Below are positions 50,371 through 63,942 of a DNA stretch of 64,000 nucleotides, piece after piece; position 1 is the stretch's first letter, and every line of letters starts with the position of its first letter. Location: contig JAMXBD010000368.1 in the NCBI GenBank assembly GCA_024138025.1, forward strand, positions 1-64,000. Reading direction: 5' to 3'. Source of the DNA: Combretum micranthum. Lineage: Eukaryota > Streptophyta > Magnoliopsida > Myrtales > Combretaceae. The position numbers and the translations under genes were made by a program. The notes below the pieces were generated by a model. It was given only the letters and a program-made list of their open reading frames with translations. It had not been told where the DNA came from and ran no database searches.

Positions 50371-51411
50371 CCTTTTTTTCCGCTTTCCTTATATGTTGTT
50401 TTGGAAAAAAAAAATCGAAATCATACTAATATAATACATATTTCAAAATATTGATTAACAATCTAAATACACACACACACACACACACACACATATATTA
50501 AGAAATCAAACTACTTGCAAGGCATGTTACTTGCTTGACATGTTAACCACTTGATTGCATTGAATTTATAGTTACTTGCATGACAAGCTAACTATTTGAT
50601 TACATAAGATTACCTAACAAAATTATAACGCATGTACTTGGTTTACCATAATCGAGCCATAATCATGATTAAGAATCGAAAATCCTTAATAACACAAATT
50701 TCTTGAATCAACAAAAAATTATTAAATATGTATTACATTCATATTTAAATAAAGATTTAACCTTTATTCATAAATCATTATCACAAGATCAGGCTTTTAT
50801 TTACAAATTGTCATATAGAGTAAAATCAAGATGATGATGCCTTTTATTCATGAAACAACATCCATATAAATTGAAAAAAAAAATAACCTTTCTTTGTGAA
50901 CTAACATCAAGATTAAAACAAGACACAATCTTTATTCACAAATCATCATTCACAATAACTATAATCAATTCATGAATATGGATTGAACATATTCATATTA
51001 TTCCAGGGTTCTTGATCAACAAATTCAATGATTCCATAGAAAATCTTAATTCTTAACAATTAGGGAAAAGAGCCTTAAACAAACATGAATTATGTAGTCG
51101 GAAAACCTCAGGTTTATATATTAAGGAAATAACCTTTTTATTAATTTTTTAATCACAATATTGAAGACCCTAATTTTTTAAGATTAGGAAAGAGCCCAAA
51201 CAAATCAATCAATACAAGAAAGTTGGTCTTTAGAGACATAAATTTTGTGGTGTAAAATGAGTAAAATAAGTTATATTTCTATAATTGGAATCAGCAATGA
51301 TAGTTTTTGCGATGGAAATTTATGTATAGAGATAGAATTTTTGTCTCTAAAACCCAAATTTCTTATAGTGAAAAAACAATAGCAATAATTTTATGAATCT
51401 AATCTCATACA
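50371..51411 (-). other. Decayed 5' internal region of the copia element
   Basis: It lies where gag and the leader should be, between the integrase remnant and the primer-binding site. It is AT-rich, with a (CA)n run at about 50470-50493 and repeated phrases (for example ACTTGCA-GACA-GTTAAC at 50510-50600). I see no readable gag motif. Confidence 0.45.
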
Positions 51412-51866
51412 TGACTGCTTTAATGCCACTTGATGGGATTAATTATGAAATCCTAAACTGAATAACACATGCACAATATTATGGTACATTGATTTGGATG
51501 GTTTGGTCTTCTAAGTCATTATGTAGCTTTTAGGAGATTCCTTTTATCTTTTTATTCTCTCTGATGATTGGATGTCAAAAGAGTAATGTCATATGTATAA
51601 CTTGGGACTTTGACCATATATCTATATATGTTTCTATATTATTATTTCCTATTTGGCTTACCATAAAATAGAAAACAATATATCTGGTCTTTATACATAA
51701 TATTCCATACCTAATAAACATATATACATATATGATACTTTTAAATTCCATTACTTTATTAGATTACTTTACTTGAATTTATATATTATGATAGCCTTAT
51801 TACACAATTAATTTAATCCACACATATAAGCCTACAAAATTGGTTTGTTAAGAAATAAACCTAATA
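51412..51866 (-). mobile_element. Copia 5' LTR and primer-binding site
   Basis: LTR 51431-51866 (about 436 bp) runs on the minus strand from TATTAGG (decayed TGTTAGG) to TTAATCCCATCA. The next bases, AGTGGCATTAAAGCAG, resemble the usual tRNA-Met primer-binding site TGGTATCAGAGCAG. The high-coordinate 44 bp recur at 1107-1150, which ties the left edge of duplication copy A to this element. Confidence 0.78.
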
Positions 51867-53707
51867 TCTTTAGGACAACAAATTATGCTCGTGCATTTCT
51901 AGCTCAAAAAAGGATATGAAATGTAAAAAGTAAAAGTGCACTCTATGAAGAGATTGATTATGTGTGCATATAAATGGTAGTAAGTATCAATTATAATTGA
52001 AGATTTAAGTAAGAAAACTTAGTGAAAAAGATAAGATAACTTATCAGTTTGTTAAGTTATGTCATGGATGATCCACTAATTTGAAAGCGAATTTTGGCAT
52101 GATCTTGTTGCAATTGATTACGTCATCTGCTTTGCAAGGTTAACATAGCTAGCCTCTAATGCGTGAACTCATAGTAGAAGCTTGAAACAAGTAAATGTAC
52201 AATCTAACAAAAGAATATCATGTAATGGTTTTGAATAATATGTCATATTTGTTCTATCTATAAACAATGGAAATTTTATTTGAAAATTACTAACTAGCCA
52301 AATTGAAAATTTTAGTTACTAATAATATAATAATTAAAAATAATTCCTCTATCACGTATATTATTCACTAAACAAAAAATAGAATTTGTTGTTAAGAACT
52401 TGTAATTGCAATGGAATTTGAAGAGATAATTTACAAATAATAGTAACCAATGTTTGAATAGAATTTACTCAACCTAGGCTGGCATATAGATGGTGTGCAC
52501 ATGCAGTGTTTTATTCAAAACACTCATTAAATGTACCTAACTGCATGTTGAGGTTCATTTTAATAAAAAAAATATAGATATACCATGTGGGATAAAGAAT
52601 AAGAAAAAAAAATAAAAATTTAAAAAGATCCGCTAAACCATTTTTTTCATTGATATTGATAATTGATAATGTTTATAAAAAAAATTATCATCCATATTTG
52701 ATAGAGACTATAAATACATTATATATAATTCTCAATAGAATTTTTCTCCGTCATGTGTTGTGTGCATCTTAAGCATGCACTGAAAAGGTATATTTTTCTT
52801 TCCTTCTTTATTTTTTGTTATGCCCATTTCCTTTAAAGCCTATCATACACAAAAGTTAGGAGTAGGAAAATAAGATTTACCGAGTATTATATAAATGCTT
52901 AGACAAATGTTGCATAAGTATTAATAATTTGTCAATTATGGTAATGAAACTGGTAGTTTAATAAATAATTACTATCTTAATTTGTGAAAATCTAGTTTAA
53001 AAATTTGTGATTAATGCTTTAAAGACATAGGGAAGATAGAAAGAAGAGGGTAAAGCAATGTAATAGCTGTCAATCCATAAATTTGTTATTGTAAAAATTA
53101 CTTTGTCAATGGCCATATAGCCTAAATGCATTTGATCATGATCATCATCCTTAGGTATCGAGTTCGATTCTCCTGTTATATTGGTCTTTAGTCATTGTAT
53201 TTTTGTAAAAAATAAAAAAAAGTAAGAGATAACTTTTTTAAATGGTATTTATACAAAAGCCTAACTAATAAAACTTCCTTAATACACATGGGCCAATATG
53301 AAAAAATACTGTGGGAGCTAAAAAAAATAAATAAAACACATACTTCGCATCCCCACCTAAATTATAAGAGCTCATTGAGAATATAGGTGTTTTAAGCCAA
53401 CAGGTTCTACTATTATACTTCCATTTGGTTGTTTAATGAAAATTGGATGTAAAAGTCAAGGAACATCAAAAAGTAAACTGCCATTCAAGTTAGCACATAA
53501 TCCCACTTAACTAATATTCTAAGCCAAATAGTCTATTCCATTGAAAATTATGTTAGCAATAACCACATTTAACATTTTCAACAAGCAAACCAAAATTCTA
53601 ATCTAAATATCCTTGACAAATAAGTGAAAACAAGATACATAAACTACAAGGGCCAAAAAAAAAAAAAAAGGAATGATGAATGCCTAACTTTACTTTGATA
53701 CCATCTA
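51867..53707. other. Intergenic flank of copy B, no gene seen
   Basis: It matches 1151-3734 except for the missing segment. No open frame of note. TSD ATCTA of the following solo LTR is at 53703-53707. Confidence 0.6.
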
Positions 53708-56682
53708 TGAAATACCCCAAATTTATACCAACCAAAGTAAGAAATATTATAATTGAATAGTATAATAGGCGGTAGATTTTGAACTTTAATTTAAATTTAA
53801 TTTAGAAATTGAATTTAAATAGTTTAATTAAATAAATCAAGTGAATTATATGGAATTATTAGATAAAACGACATAATCAAATTAGTAAATATATTTAAAT
53901 GAAATTAGAGATTTCAAATACCATAATTATCTATTTCAATAAATCGCATTATTCAATTCTTTCCAACCATCAATTTCAACTCTATTTCTTTCAATTTCAA
54001 TTCCCTAAATCCTTAAACATATAACTTAGCTAATTTAGTGAATTCCCAATCCCCTAAATATTTAGTTATTTTAGTCTAAATTCCAATTTTTTAATCTCTA
54101 GAAATTTAAATCTGAATTCATGATCATAAATATTAATTCATAGGTCCTAAATTCCTAAACTTAAACTAAATATCAAATTGCTCCAATTGAATTCCTAAAC
54201 TAAATTTTTAATTCAATTTATTAGTTTATATTTTCTAAATTCTCTTACCTTTTTCAAATTATTTCAAATTCCTAAAGCCTATCATTTAAGAGGTCTAAGC
54301 CTATCATTTAAGCTCAAGCCCAATGCCAAGCCTAACATATGTGTATGCATGAAATTTCATTAGAAAACCCTAACTCGAAATTTCATTTTTCAGCTACCTT
54401 TCTCCCTCTTAAATCCTCTCTCTTTAGTTCTCTCTCAAAAACACTCCAAAACTTCTCGATAAAATCCTCTCCAATAACAACAAACATAAGTTCTTAGGTG
54501 AATTTGAAGATAGAAATCAAGATTAAAGTAGGAAGGCATGCTTAAAGAAGCTCCAACAAATTAAGGAAGTAGGAAAGTGAAGGTTTAGTTGATAGTGGTT
54601 GCTAGACAAGTAATTTTAATTTATTTTATTTGTTTAATTGTTGCTAATATATGATTTTGATGAAATTAGTGTTAAATAGATGTGGGATTTATGATGATGG
54701 ATGAATTAATGATGTATATACATATATGTTAAAATGGAATGTGTATATGCATGTGTATACTAGGTGTTTAATGAAATGTATGAAAGAAATATGATGAGTT
54801 GTGTATAAGAGTGTTATAGAATCAAGAATATGAGTCTATATATTGATTTTGAGATGCTTTCTATTGAAATTTGTAAATAAATTAACTAGTTAGTGGGTCA
54901 AATTTAGGGAAAGTGGACAAAGGAAAACGTGAAATTGATACCTTACATGTTACAGGCGTGATACGGCTAGTGATACATGGAAATAGGAAATCATGGGCCT
55001 GATGATGCCCGTGAAACTCACAACTGAAAATTTTTCAAATGATACGGCCTGAATCACCACTGTGATTGGGGAAATGATTTCCTCTATTTCTTTTGTATAA
55101 ATTAAGACACCTTCAATCACGGGCGTGATGAGGCTAGTGAGGTATATCACGACTTCCATCATGGAAATGATCCCATCCCCTAATTAAAAAAAATAAAAAA
55201 ATAATAAATAATATATATTGGTACTTTTATAAATATGAATAAGTTAAGATCATACTTATATTAAGTGTACTTTGAATTATGGAGCGTATTAATAAAACTT
55301 AATAACTAGTACTACCTTAGTAAATTCTTTAGAGTTCAATAATTTATTTTAGCTATTAATCTAAACTATGAACGCTTATAAGATCATATTAACTTGTGAT
55401 TGGCTTAAATATAATATAATTGTAGTATGTTAGACCATGAATAATAAGAGAGTATGTTGTTTTAAATGTATATTTACTAGAAATATGAGTATTTAACATG
55501 AGTTTAAAGTAAGTTGATAATTGATTTGAATGCTTATATGAATTAACTTTTTCAGTAGATACATGGTAGTTTCTGACTTACCCTTTGACCTATCCTTTGA
55601 TTTTGTTAGGAAAGACATCCTAAATGAACTAATACTTAAAGACGATCTTAATAATTCCTAGCTGCTTATGCATGATTATTTAACTTCGTTCAAGGGGCGA
55701 CAACCTTACTAGCTGATGCCAACACGGTAGCTAGGTACTTAGGCCAACTCCTATCTTTGTTAAAGATAATCATATATGACTCGACAGATAGCTGATAAGG
55801 AAAACGAAATTTGGATAGCATTTATTTATGCTTAGTGAGAGTAATATGCATTTACTTCATATTTACAGGATCGATTGAACTAAATAATATTGTGGACTAG
55901 GATAAGTAAATATGCGTAACGACTGTAAATCTTAAGCGAAGCTATTTTAGATGTTCCTATAAGAGATATAAGTATTTAAACTACTTATATTAACTCCTCA
56001 GCAATTGTCGCTAATCAAGACTCCCAAATTCCTATGGCATATAGTTGGAGGGTCAGTGCTCTATTGTTATTTTGTTACGCTTTAATTAAAGATATAAACT
56101 CTTGGGTGTTGTATTGCATTTAGAATAAGTATACGTGCCCATTTTATGTGTGCTTGTGTTGCTGTTGTACTAGGTTTTGACTCATTTCTATTTTTTTAGG
56201 TATTGATTTTGATGCTAGTGATTATTTCGAGCATAAGTTGAAGAATGAAGCGGTTAGGATCGCTGGATTTGTTTTATTTTATTTAAAATCTTAATTCATC
56301 TTCTTGAACTTGTATTTCTTTGTGAGCCTATTTATGGAGCCTATGATTCCTAATTAATCTTTCAAGCTTTATTTTTTTTTCCTATCATGACATAAGGTAC
56401 TCTTTGTTTTGAGATACCTAAAGGTATGATATTATTTATGAATGTTGGTCTACTCACGAGAGTAGCTTTTGAATTTGTTTTTTTATTTTTATTTTTTTTT
56501 GTAAAAGTATATTTGACTACTACAAATCGAGTTGTCTCAAAATCTAATTTAAGGATTTCAAAATTTAAATTTGATTAATAGATGATCATGATAAACTGTA
56601 GATTAGGTTAGTCTTAATGTATAATTATTAAGTATCATACATGGTGGCTGGACATGTCTTGAACCTAATTCAAGGCGTGACT
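53708..56682 (+). mobile_element. Solo gypsy-type LTR, copy B
   Basis: Orthologue of 3735-6806, with the same TSD ATCTA (53703-53707 and 56683-56687). It lacks the MITE. The word cluster is at about 54945-55180. The candidate terminal exon (from 56200) begins like that of copy A (DASDYFEHK) but a deletion changes the frame before the usual FVDEW-stop, so the peptide is broken here. Confidence 0.88.
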
Positions 56683-57299
56683 ATCTATATAAATCTAAAT
56701 TGATAACATGATTAACATAGATAAAATGTAACCAACATAATTTTGTGGACATGATAAACAACGGTAGCTTAGTATTGTCGTTCATTATGCAAATTATCAA
56801 TTTCTTCAAAGTGAAACTTCATTTTATATAATTCTTAAAAGGAAAAATTACAAATTAATGACGTGTTTTTACAATTTTATAGGTGACTTGTATTAATTTT
56901 TTATGACAAAGCGGTAACCTATGATTTTATGTGTTATGCACCATAACTTTTTTTGTTAAGTAAGTCACTCACCACACATGTTCTCTATAGTGAAAATCTT
57001 TAAAAAATATTATTAACCCGATTCTTCAACTTGATAGTTCTATGATGCTCTTAAGAAATTTTAAATGAAATTGCAATGCCATTTCGATTGAAAATGAAGA
57101 ATTTAACGCTAAATGGAGATAATCCAACCCTTAAAAAACAACTCCTTGAGTGATTGTGTAATATACAAGTAAATCATTTATAAAGAAGGGTATAAGTGTC
57201 AACTAATATAATATAAAAAGATGATATAGTCAAAATTTAAAGTGTTTTGGTGTTTTGACCACATCATAGAGACATGATGGAAATTGACATTTCATAGAG

Positions 57300-57600
57300 T
57301 GTACACTAACCGGCATAGAAGTTAGCATCATCGGCGTATTTATCTGTGGCTTACGCAGCGTTAAGCTGGTGTTAGAATGAAGAAATTTTATCATAATTGT
57401 CTACATCACCGGTATTGGTTTGTATGCCGCCAACTTTGGAATGTATACCGCTAACATGTAGGAGCAAAATGAAAATGACCTGAGACGAATGGTCAACAAA
57501 AAGTCGCCAGCCTTCACGCTTACACCACTGGCTTTGGGTCTACACTATTGATGCATATGTCAAAACTGCTGGTGTTTGTACACAGGAGATGAAAATTTTC
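57300..57600 (+). repeat. GC-richer word cluster in copy-B-only LTR
   Basis: ACCGGCATAGAAGTTAGCATC, GGCGTAT, GCAGCGTTAAGC, ACCGGTATTGG and GCCGCCAAC-type words. It is closest in wording to the cluster at 47560-48080 but more decayed. Confidence 0.45.
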
Positions 57601-58717
57601 ATGATTTGTCCTTATATTCTATCCGTTGTTCCCTTTCTAAAAGTTATCCTAAACCTAGAAACCCTCTCTACAAGTGTTCTTAGCATCGTAGGATGAAGAA
57701 TCCAAATCAAGGTGAGTGGAACTATTCTTTATCTTTAGATTTTAAAGGAATCCATCTTTTCCTTAGGGTTTTAATTTGGATTTGAAGGAGAAATTGAAGA
57801 AAATCTATCATTGCTTGAAGATTTGGATTTTGGTGATCAAGAAGGATCAAAGATCATATTGTTAGTTAAATTTATATATTCTTAATCCTTATGATAGTAT
57901 AGAGATGAATTTTGTTGAGTTTTTAGTCTAATTTTATTATCGATTGAGAATTTTAGGGTTAGAAGGAGTTTTGGAGAAATTGTATTTTTTGGAATTCCAT
58001 TGTCTTGTGAATAAAGAAGACATATGTATGAATTTGATGTCATAAATTTTATGATTTGGTTTGTGGACCATAGGATTAAGGTTTAATTATGTATATGAAA
58101 TCAAATTCTGATTTGAAATGTGTTGATGAATAGGAATTTTGGTGAAATTAGGGTTTCTAATCTTTTTAAAACAATTTGTGGGTGGAATTAGAGTTTTGAA
58201 AGTGAATTAGGTACCTTACGTTGCTTGTTGTATGTGCGTGTTGGTTTAGAATAATTAAATTAATTATATCTAGCTTATAATTGAAAAGTTTGCTAATTGT
58301 GCTGAGCAGTTGTAGTAAAGACTACACAAAGTGTGATATTAACGCTGGCAACTTGATGATCTTTGTTTGTCGTTGTCTCTAGTGGAGTTGTACCTGGAAA
58401 TGAGTCTAGTAGATTAGGAATCGTGCCAGCTTAATTATAGTATGCAATGATGTTTGGAGAGTACCCAACATCACTATATGTATATTAAAGTATTTTATAT
58501 AAAGACTTGTTTTCTTTTGGTCATGAGTTACTCTGAGTTTAGGACTAATTGCAAGTGGTTCTAAACTGTGTTGTTTGCTCAATTAATCAAGGATAATACC
58601 TTGTATTTGTTGCACTAGTTTTAGGATTGTAAGTGAAATAGTATGTTGCATGTTCATGCGTATTTATTTGTAGTATAGCGTACTGGGGGGTTTTTTGCTC
58701 ATTCATTCATTTTTCAG

Positions 58718-58821
58718 GTACAAGTAAAGATGAGATAGTTTATGACTTATCTGGATATGACATCCATGTTGATCATGGGGATGGTGATAGTGGACTTGAC
58801 TTTCCTGCTAAGGATCAGTAG
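58718..58821 (+). other. Putative LTR peptide terminal exon
   Basis: Entered in the same phase as the other terminal exons, after a long pyrimidine tract and CAG. The motif is present in looser form (DEIVYDLSGYD) and is followed by a D/G/H-rich acidic tail. No matching middle exon was found. Confidence 0.3.
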
Positions 58822-60452
58822 ATTTTAGATTTCTGGAGATAGAAAGAAGATTTAAGATTATATGAAGTTTTATTTAAGCCTATTATTAGTTTTGAAAGAT
58901 TTTATATGTTTTATGAAATTCATATTTCTTTATGAGATTTTCATTTAAGTTATAAGTTTAGATTATGTTGGCAATGGTTTATGCCGATAAGATTATTTGG
59001 ATATTTTCTATTTCAAATAGGTACTCTTTATGTGAGTATTGGAGATTTATATTATTGTTTATTTGCAATTAATGTTTCATAGCTTTAGCATATTCATCTA
59101 TGTTAAGGACACATGGTGGGTTGTGATGCCATTAGGTTAGGGCATTATAGATTGGAACCTAAAATTAACATGTACTGCAATTCTTTCTTAGGATCCAATC
59201 AATTGAAAGGGAAATTCCAAATTCTAGATCGGAAACCCAAACCCTTGCTCCTTCCACGGCTTTTATAAAATATAAAAAACTAACAACTTTAGTTGCTATT
59301 TGTGATTTCAATTGAATACAATACACTTTGGTTCATCGCCTACTAAGTACTAAAGTCTTTCTTCACTCTTTTACATTGAAGAATCCTCTTATACCTTCTT
59401 CATTATTTAATGCTCCTTCTAATTCCAGCAATTAATATAAAGAAAAGGAAGAAAAAAATAAGATAAATTACTACATTAATATTTATGATGAAATTTTTTT
59501 TTAGAAAAAAGGCTACCTTTTTGAAACCCTACACTATAAAAGCACGTGATAATAGTGAAAATGAAATAGACGATGAATATGGGCATATGGTTTTCCAGTA
59601 TGTCAGTTTCATAAGCTCAGATTTTTCAAAAGATTATTACGTTTCAAGTGGTTTAAAAGATATCACAATATTTAGAAAAGTAGGTCAGCTGAAATTTTCA
59701 TTGACACATGTTACAACGTGACAAATCTATTAAGTTTTAATTAATATATGAATTATTTTTTTTATAGATGTATGTTGATAGAGACCTCAATTGATTCGTT
59801 TTTTAAAAATTGTGAATGTTGTGACCTTTCGATTTAACTTTTCATTTTTCTTTTTCAATTAGAATGGTATTGCAATTTCCTTTAGATTTATTATAGGCGT
59901 AATTTTGTCCAGTTTGATCAAAGAATGGGGATGAGAATAGTTTCGTAAGTTTTTTTTTATTTTTTATCGCGTGAATGGCAAGTGACTCACTTAACAGAAG
60001 GTAACGGATACAAAATGGATAAGAATATATATTTTTTTTGTCATACAAAACACTACAGGCCACTTATTTGTCAAATGGTGAAAATGAATGCTGATTTTTT
60101 GCAAATTACCCTTCTTAAAATATATACATACACGATATTAAAACCATTGTTAGACTTTAAAATAAAAAAGAAAAAAAAATCTGTTTATAGCTTTTATAAG
60201 TATTTAATGTTTTAGCATAGATTTGAAAATTATTGGTGTGTAATTCAAAATTACAAGAATAAATTCAAAATTTGGAGTTCACGAACTTCCCCATCAACTC
60301 TAATATCTTATATTTATTATGTATATCTGTAAAATTATCCTTGGTTAACTAGAGCTAGAGCAGTTGTCTCCTTTAAAATCATCCAATAGCCTTCTAACCA
60401 CGGACACTGTCGCATGAGGCATTTTGGGCTGAAAAAAGAAACGAAGAACATC

Positions 60453-61274
60453 ATGTGTTCTTCATCATCACTCCGGTTTTCTCTTTTCATGGTCTTTATC
60501 CATCTGGTTTCTTCACAAACTGTCCAACAACAATTTCCTGCTCCACGATGTTCAAACTTCACAAGCAGTACTGCCTACCAAAAACAACTAGATGCCTTAT
60601 TCTCTTCTATTGCAACCAATAACAGCATAAACTATGGATTCTTTAATGCTTCTACTTCCACTAATCAAAACACTGACACCCCTAAGGTTGTCGGCTTATG
60701 CCGCGGTGATTCCGAGACCAAGCCTGTAGAACCTGCCTTAGCAACTCCGCTTACGAAATAGGACAACTCTGCCCAAATAAAAAGCAAGCAATAGTGTACG
60801 ATGAAAACTGTACATTGCGATACTCAAACCAGACCTTACTAGGGCATGTTGTGACAAATCTTGAGGACAGTTACTTGTTGCGCAATTTCAATAATGCGTC
60901 CAATCCGGGTTTATTCAACCAGGCTCTCCGTAAGCTTTACGCTAGCCTGCGAACCGAGGCAGCGACTGGCGGTTCGCTGCGTAAGTTCTCGGCGGGGAAC
61001 ACTAATGCCGGTTACGTCACGATCTTCGCTTCGGCACAGTGCACGCCGGATCTGTCTGAAAAGCAGTGCACGGATTGTCTTGATGTTGTTCACTCAAGAC
61101 TGCCTTACTGTTGTTTGGATAAAATTGGTGGGATACTTATGAGTCCCAGTTGTAGTTTCAGGTATGAGGTGTATCCGTTTCTCGACCTTGTTGGTCCCCT
61201 GCCTTCACCGCCACCGCATGCTTTGGCATCGCCGCCGCGAGCAATAACACCGGCAACCTTAACATCTCCACCAG
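60453..61274 (+). pseudogene. CRK-B exon 1, broken in first DUF26
   Basis: The signal peptide (MCSSSSLRFSLFMVFIHLVSS) and the start of DUF26-1 are intact. After the lesion, the second DUF26 is whole (CTPDLSEKQC-TDC near 61040-61078), followed by a longer proline/alanine linker (SPPRAITPATLTSPPG) than in CRK-A and the donor CAG|GTACCG. The intron-retained frame reaches a stop at 61390 and again adds a hydrophobic tail. Confidence 0.85.
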
Positions 61275-63650
61275 GTACCGTGGTTATTATGAAGTATTGC
61301 ATCTTATCCACTGATTTATTATCCATTTTCCTAACCTTATCTTATTACTGTTTGTCTTTAATCTCTAATTTTTTAAATTATAAATACTAAATTCCCTCGT
61401 TAACTGTAAAATTGGAAAATATTTTCCCCTGCCATCCAAAGATACTTAATGTAATATATAACCACTTCAGTGGCCTTCTGAAAAATTTTATTTATTCTTT
61501 TACTCTTTTTCTTTATGTTTGTTTGTTTAAAACCAATATTTTCTTTCCCTAAGTTTACGAATTTTGTTTAAAACCAATATTCTCTATCATGTAAATGATT
61601 ATTTGACTTCAGATTATTAATTTTTATCAAAATTTAAAGAAACGATTGAATTGATTGGAAATGGAAACTATTTCTCTTCTGGATGTATGAAAAGTTTAAT
61701 TTTTAACCTTTTATCTTAAAAGGCCCAAAAAAAAAAAAAAAAAGAAAAACCTTTTTTCGTAGATATCTATATTATTCCCGAGAATAGTTATTATAGTACC
61801 TAGTTATGTCATAATATTTTCATAATTAAAATTAAGAATGAAATAATTGTGGAATTGCTTCTTTTTTTTCCTTAATTTTACAACTTGAAAATTTATATAG
61901 GTCATGGGAATAAATATCTAATTTTTACTTTCATAACTATTTTGCATCTTTCATAACAATCCCTTTAAACGCCCAATAATCACTTTAATTTATTCAATGT
62001 TGTTCTGATAATTCAAGTTTAAGGTGTACTGTCAAATTTAATTATTATGATTTTCGAAACAGTGATTTGTTTTCTTCTTGGTACCCATCCTATTTATTTC
62101 ATCTAATTGAAACACATTAAATTGAATGCCAATTTTATGTTGAAACATAATATCACAAAAAGTTGGATAAAATAGGATGGATCTAGTCAATGGTTCGTTC
62201 CGATGGATCTGCCTTTGATTTGTGAAATTTGTAAAAGGGAATACCAACCTAGCAAATACATCAACCTGATTCAAATTAACTATATAAATAATCGTTTACC
62301 AATATTTATGAACGTTACATAATAAAAGAAAACATAAGAAGATGACACACCTATATTTCACTATTTAAAAGATAGATTCGGTATACTGCATACCAAATAA
62401 TTCTAGCTATCGAATTACAGGGTCATTGATTCATAAAGGGCACATTGGTTTTCATGTATAAATCATAAGAGTAATTATAAAAACCTTGTATTTGTCTTAT
62501 TTGTAAATATATGATCTTTTTTTTTTTTCTATAATTAGATAACCTGTGTTTCATAAAAATTTGTTAATAGTATTTAATAATTTTCTTTAAAATTTTGTTC
62601 TAGATTTATTTTTGGGTTTTAAAAATAATTTTTTATATTTTATTTATTTATTTCTATTTAGCAATATTTTTTTCAATTAATTTTCTTGCAATAATAAGAT
62701 GCTAATATAAGTATCCTCAAATAGTATTTAATAATATTGATTTTTTTTTAATAAAACTTGGTCATCTATTTATTAAAAAAGTGCGTGCACACACACACAA
62801 GTTATATATTTTCAAATAGGTAAAACATAGGTAAGATTTCTATGATTAATCCAAAATTGTATTGGCAAATACAAATATCTCTTAAAATCTTATCTTAAAA
62901 ACCAAGATAATGCTATACATTCCTTCCGACTATTACTATAACCTCCCAAATCCCAAGTTTTTTTGTCTTAGTAACAAATTTCGCGGTAGCTAAGTCCTGA
63001 ACTCCAATGCTATGAAAATTAATCTTCTAATAAGATTGTCTTGGTTCATGTTCCATGTCTTTAAGGTTGTAATAGATAGTAATTTAATACATATGTATAT
63101 GTATATATGGTGAAATTACTATTGTATTTTACAAAAATAAATTACAGTTATTTCAATTAATAAATAACGCATGTTCTGTCAATAAACTAAATATAAAAAG
63201 AAAAAAACCAAAATGTAAACGCGAATTCGCGTTATTTGCAGTCTTGAACTATGAAGCTTTCACATTTGGAGATAAGGGCTGGTAGATGGCCTTAAATTAC
63301 AGTTTTGTTATTATTATTTTTTGCGCTTTTGTAATTACTAACTATAACGAATCCCCTTTATCCATGTCTTTGCTTATTTGAATTTCAAAATTCGATCTGC
63401 ACATTATTAGGTCAGAGTACGTAAGTCATTTAGAAATTATCATCCTAATTCTATATGTTCGAGATGTACACATATATGTACCTAACTTGCCAATTATTAA
63501 TAGCTTTGGAAAAATGACTAAGAGGGTGAAAGAATTTTTCCCTATCCTGAATTTGAAAGTTGATAGACAATATTTTCCTAGTACAAATTAGTTATTTCAT
63601 TTTTTTTAACCCTTAAATATGCTAAAATGAGTGAAATTTTGGTTTTGCAG
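61275..63650 (+). other. CRK-B intron 1
   Basis: The first about 1.2 kb matches intron 1 of CRK-A. About 62520-63100 is B-specific, AT-rich, includes a short (CA)n at 62791-62802, and stands where A has its copia fragment. About 63295-63530 is present in B only and probably deleted in A. The acceptor is TTTTGCAG. No gene inside. Confidence 0.7.
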
Positions 63651-63776
63651 ACAACAAGAGTAACACAACTAGAACAATAATCTTAATAGTGGTACCAATC
63701 ATTGTGGTGGTAATCCTCATCATCATCGTCATCATCGTTTTCATGAAATTGAAAAAGAAACAGAAACCATTACCAG
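63651..63776 (+). CDS. CRK-B transmembrane exon
   Basis: 126 nt, phase 1 in and out: stub DNKSNTTRT, a hydrophobic helix, then KLKKKQKPLPG. The donor is CAG|GTGGG. It shows what the CRK-A exon should look like. On the opposite strand an unrelated open frame exists that I reject. Confidence 0.85.
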
Positions 63777-63942
63777 GTGGGATTAAGTTTTCATTTGATG
63801 GATCCTTCATGCAATTTCCTGTGATTCATTTGTTAGTAACATATTGAAGGAAAATATGTCTATTAGTTTATCAAGAAAATTAGTAGATTTATTATTAACA
63901 AGGCAATTGTTTAACTCTTTTATCCTCTTCTTTTATGGTTAG

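Larger units (their letters stand above)
36417..51866 (-). mobile_element. Nested Ty1/copia retrotransposon (minus), about 15 kb with insertions
   Basis: Minus-strand parts in order are: 5' LTR 51431-51866, primer-binding site about 51412-51428 (TGGCATTAAAGCAG, a decayed TGGTATCAGAGC), integrase 50370-49487, solo LTR insertion 49481-46593, RT 46587-44935, a 6.9-kb insertion 44934-38007, end of RT plus RNase H 38001-37450, polypurine tract about 36880-36895 and 3' LTR 36878-36417. At both insertion sites the copia reading continues: TTKA | LFE across the solo LTR, and EKVLY | ASTIGSLMYAQ across the 6.9-kb insertion. No TSD for the whole element was found (flanks TTATG and TCTTT differ), so two elements joined by rearrangement remain possible. 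Confidence 0.65.
57157..59149 (+). mobile_element. Solo LTR (about 2.0 kb), only in copy B
   Basis: Begins TGTAATATAC and ends GGGCATTATA, with TSD GATTG at 57152-57156 and 59150-59154. Copy A has the uninterrupted site (GCGATTGGAACC, near 7232). Inside are a word cluster (about 57300-57600, CCGGC/GCGTA words), a donor-like AAG|GTGAGTGG near 57712 and a terminal exon 58718-58821 after TTTTTCAG. That exon reads open with KDEIVYDLSGYD, then an acidic stretch, and a TAG stop. It was inserted after the duplication. Confidence 0.9.
56841..60111. mobile_element. Non-autonomous Mutator-like element, copy B, with nested LTR
   Basis: Orthologue of 6965-8289. TSD TTCTTAAAA is perfect at 56832-56840 and 60112-60120. 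Inverted ends are GGAAAAATTACA and TGCAAATTACC; inward the pair GTTAAGTAAGTCACTCACCAC and its inverted partner GTGACTCACTTAACAG is clear. Without the solo LTR at 57157-59149 the element is about 1.27 kb. No transposase. Confidence 0.78.

Noticed and set aside
50470..50493. (CA)n run as a regulatory site
   Set aside because: Simple microsatellite in a decayed copia leader; nothing links it to a gene.
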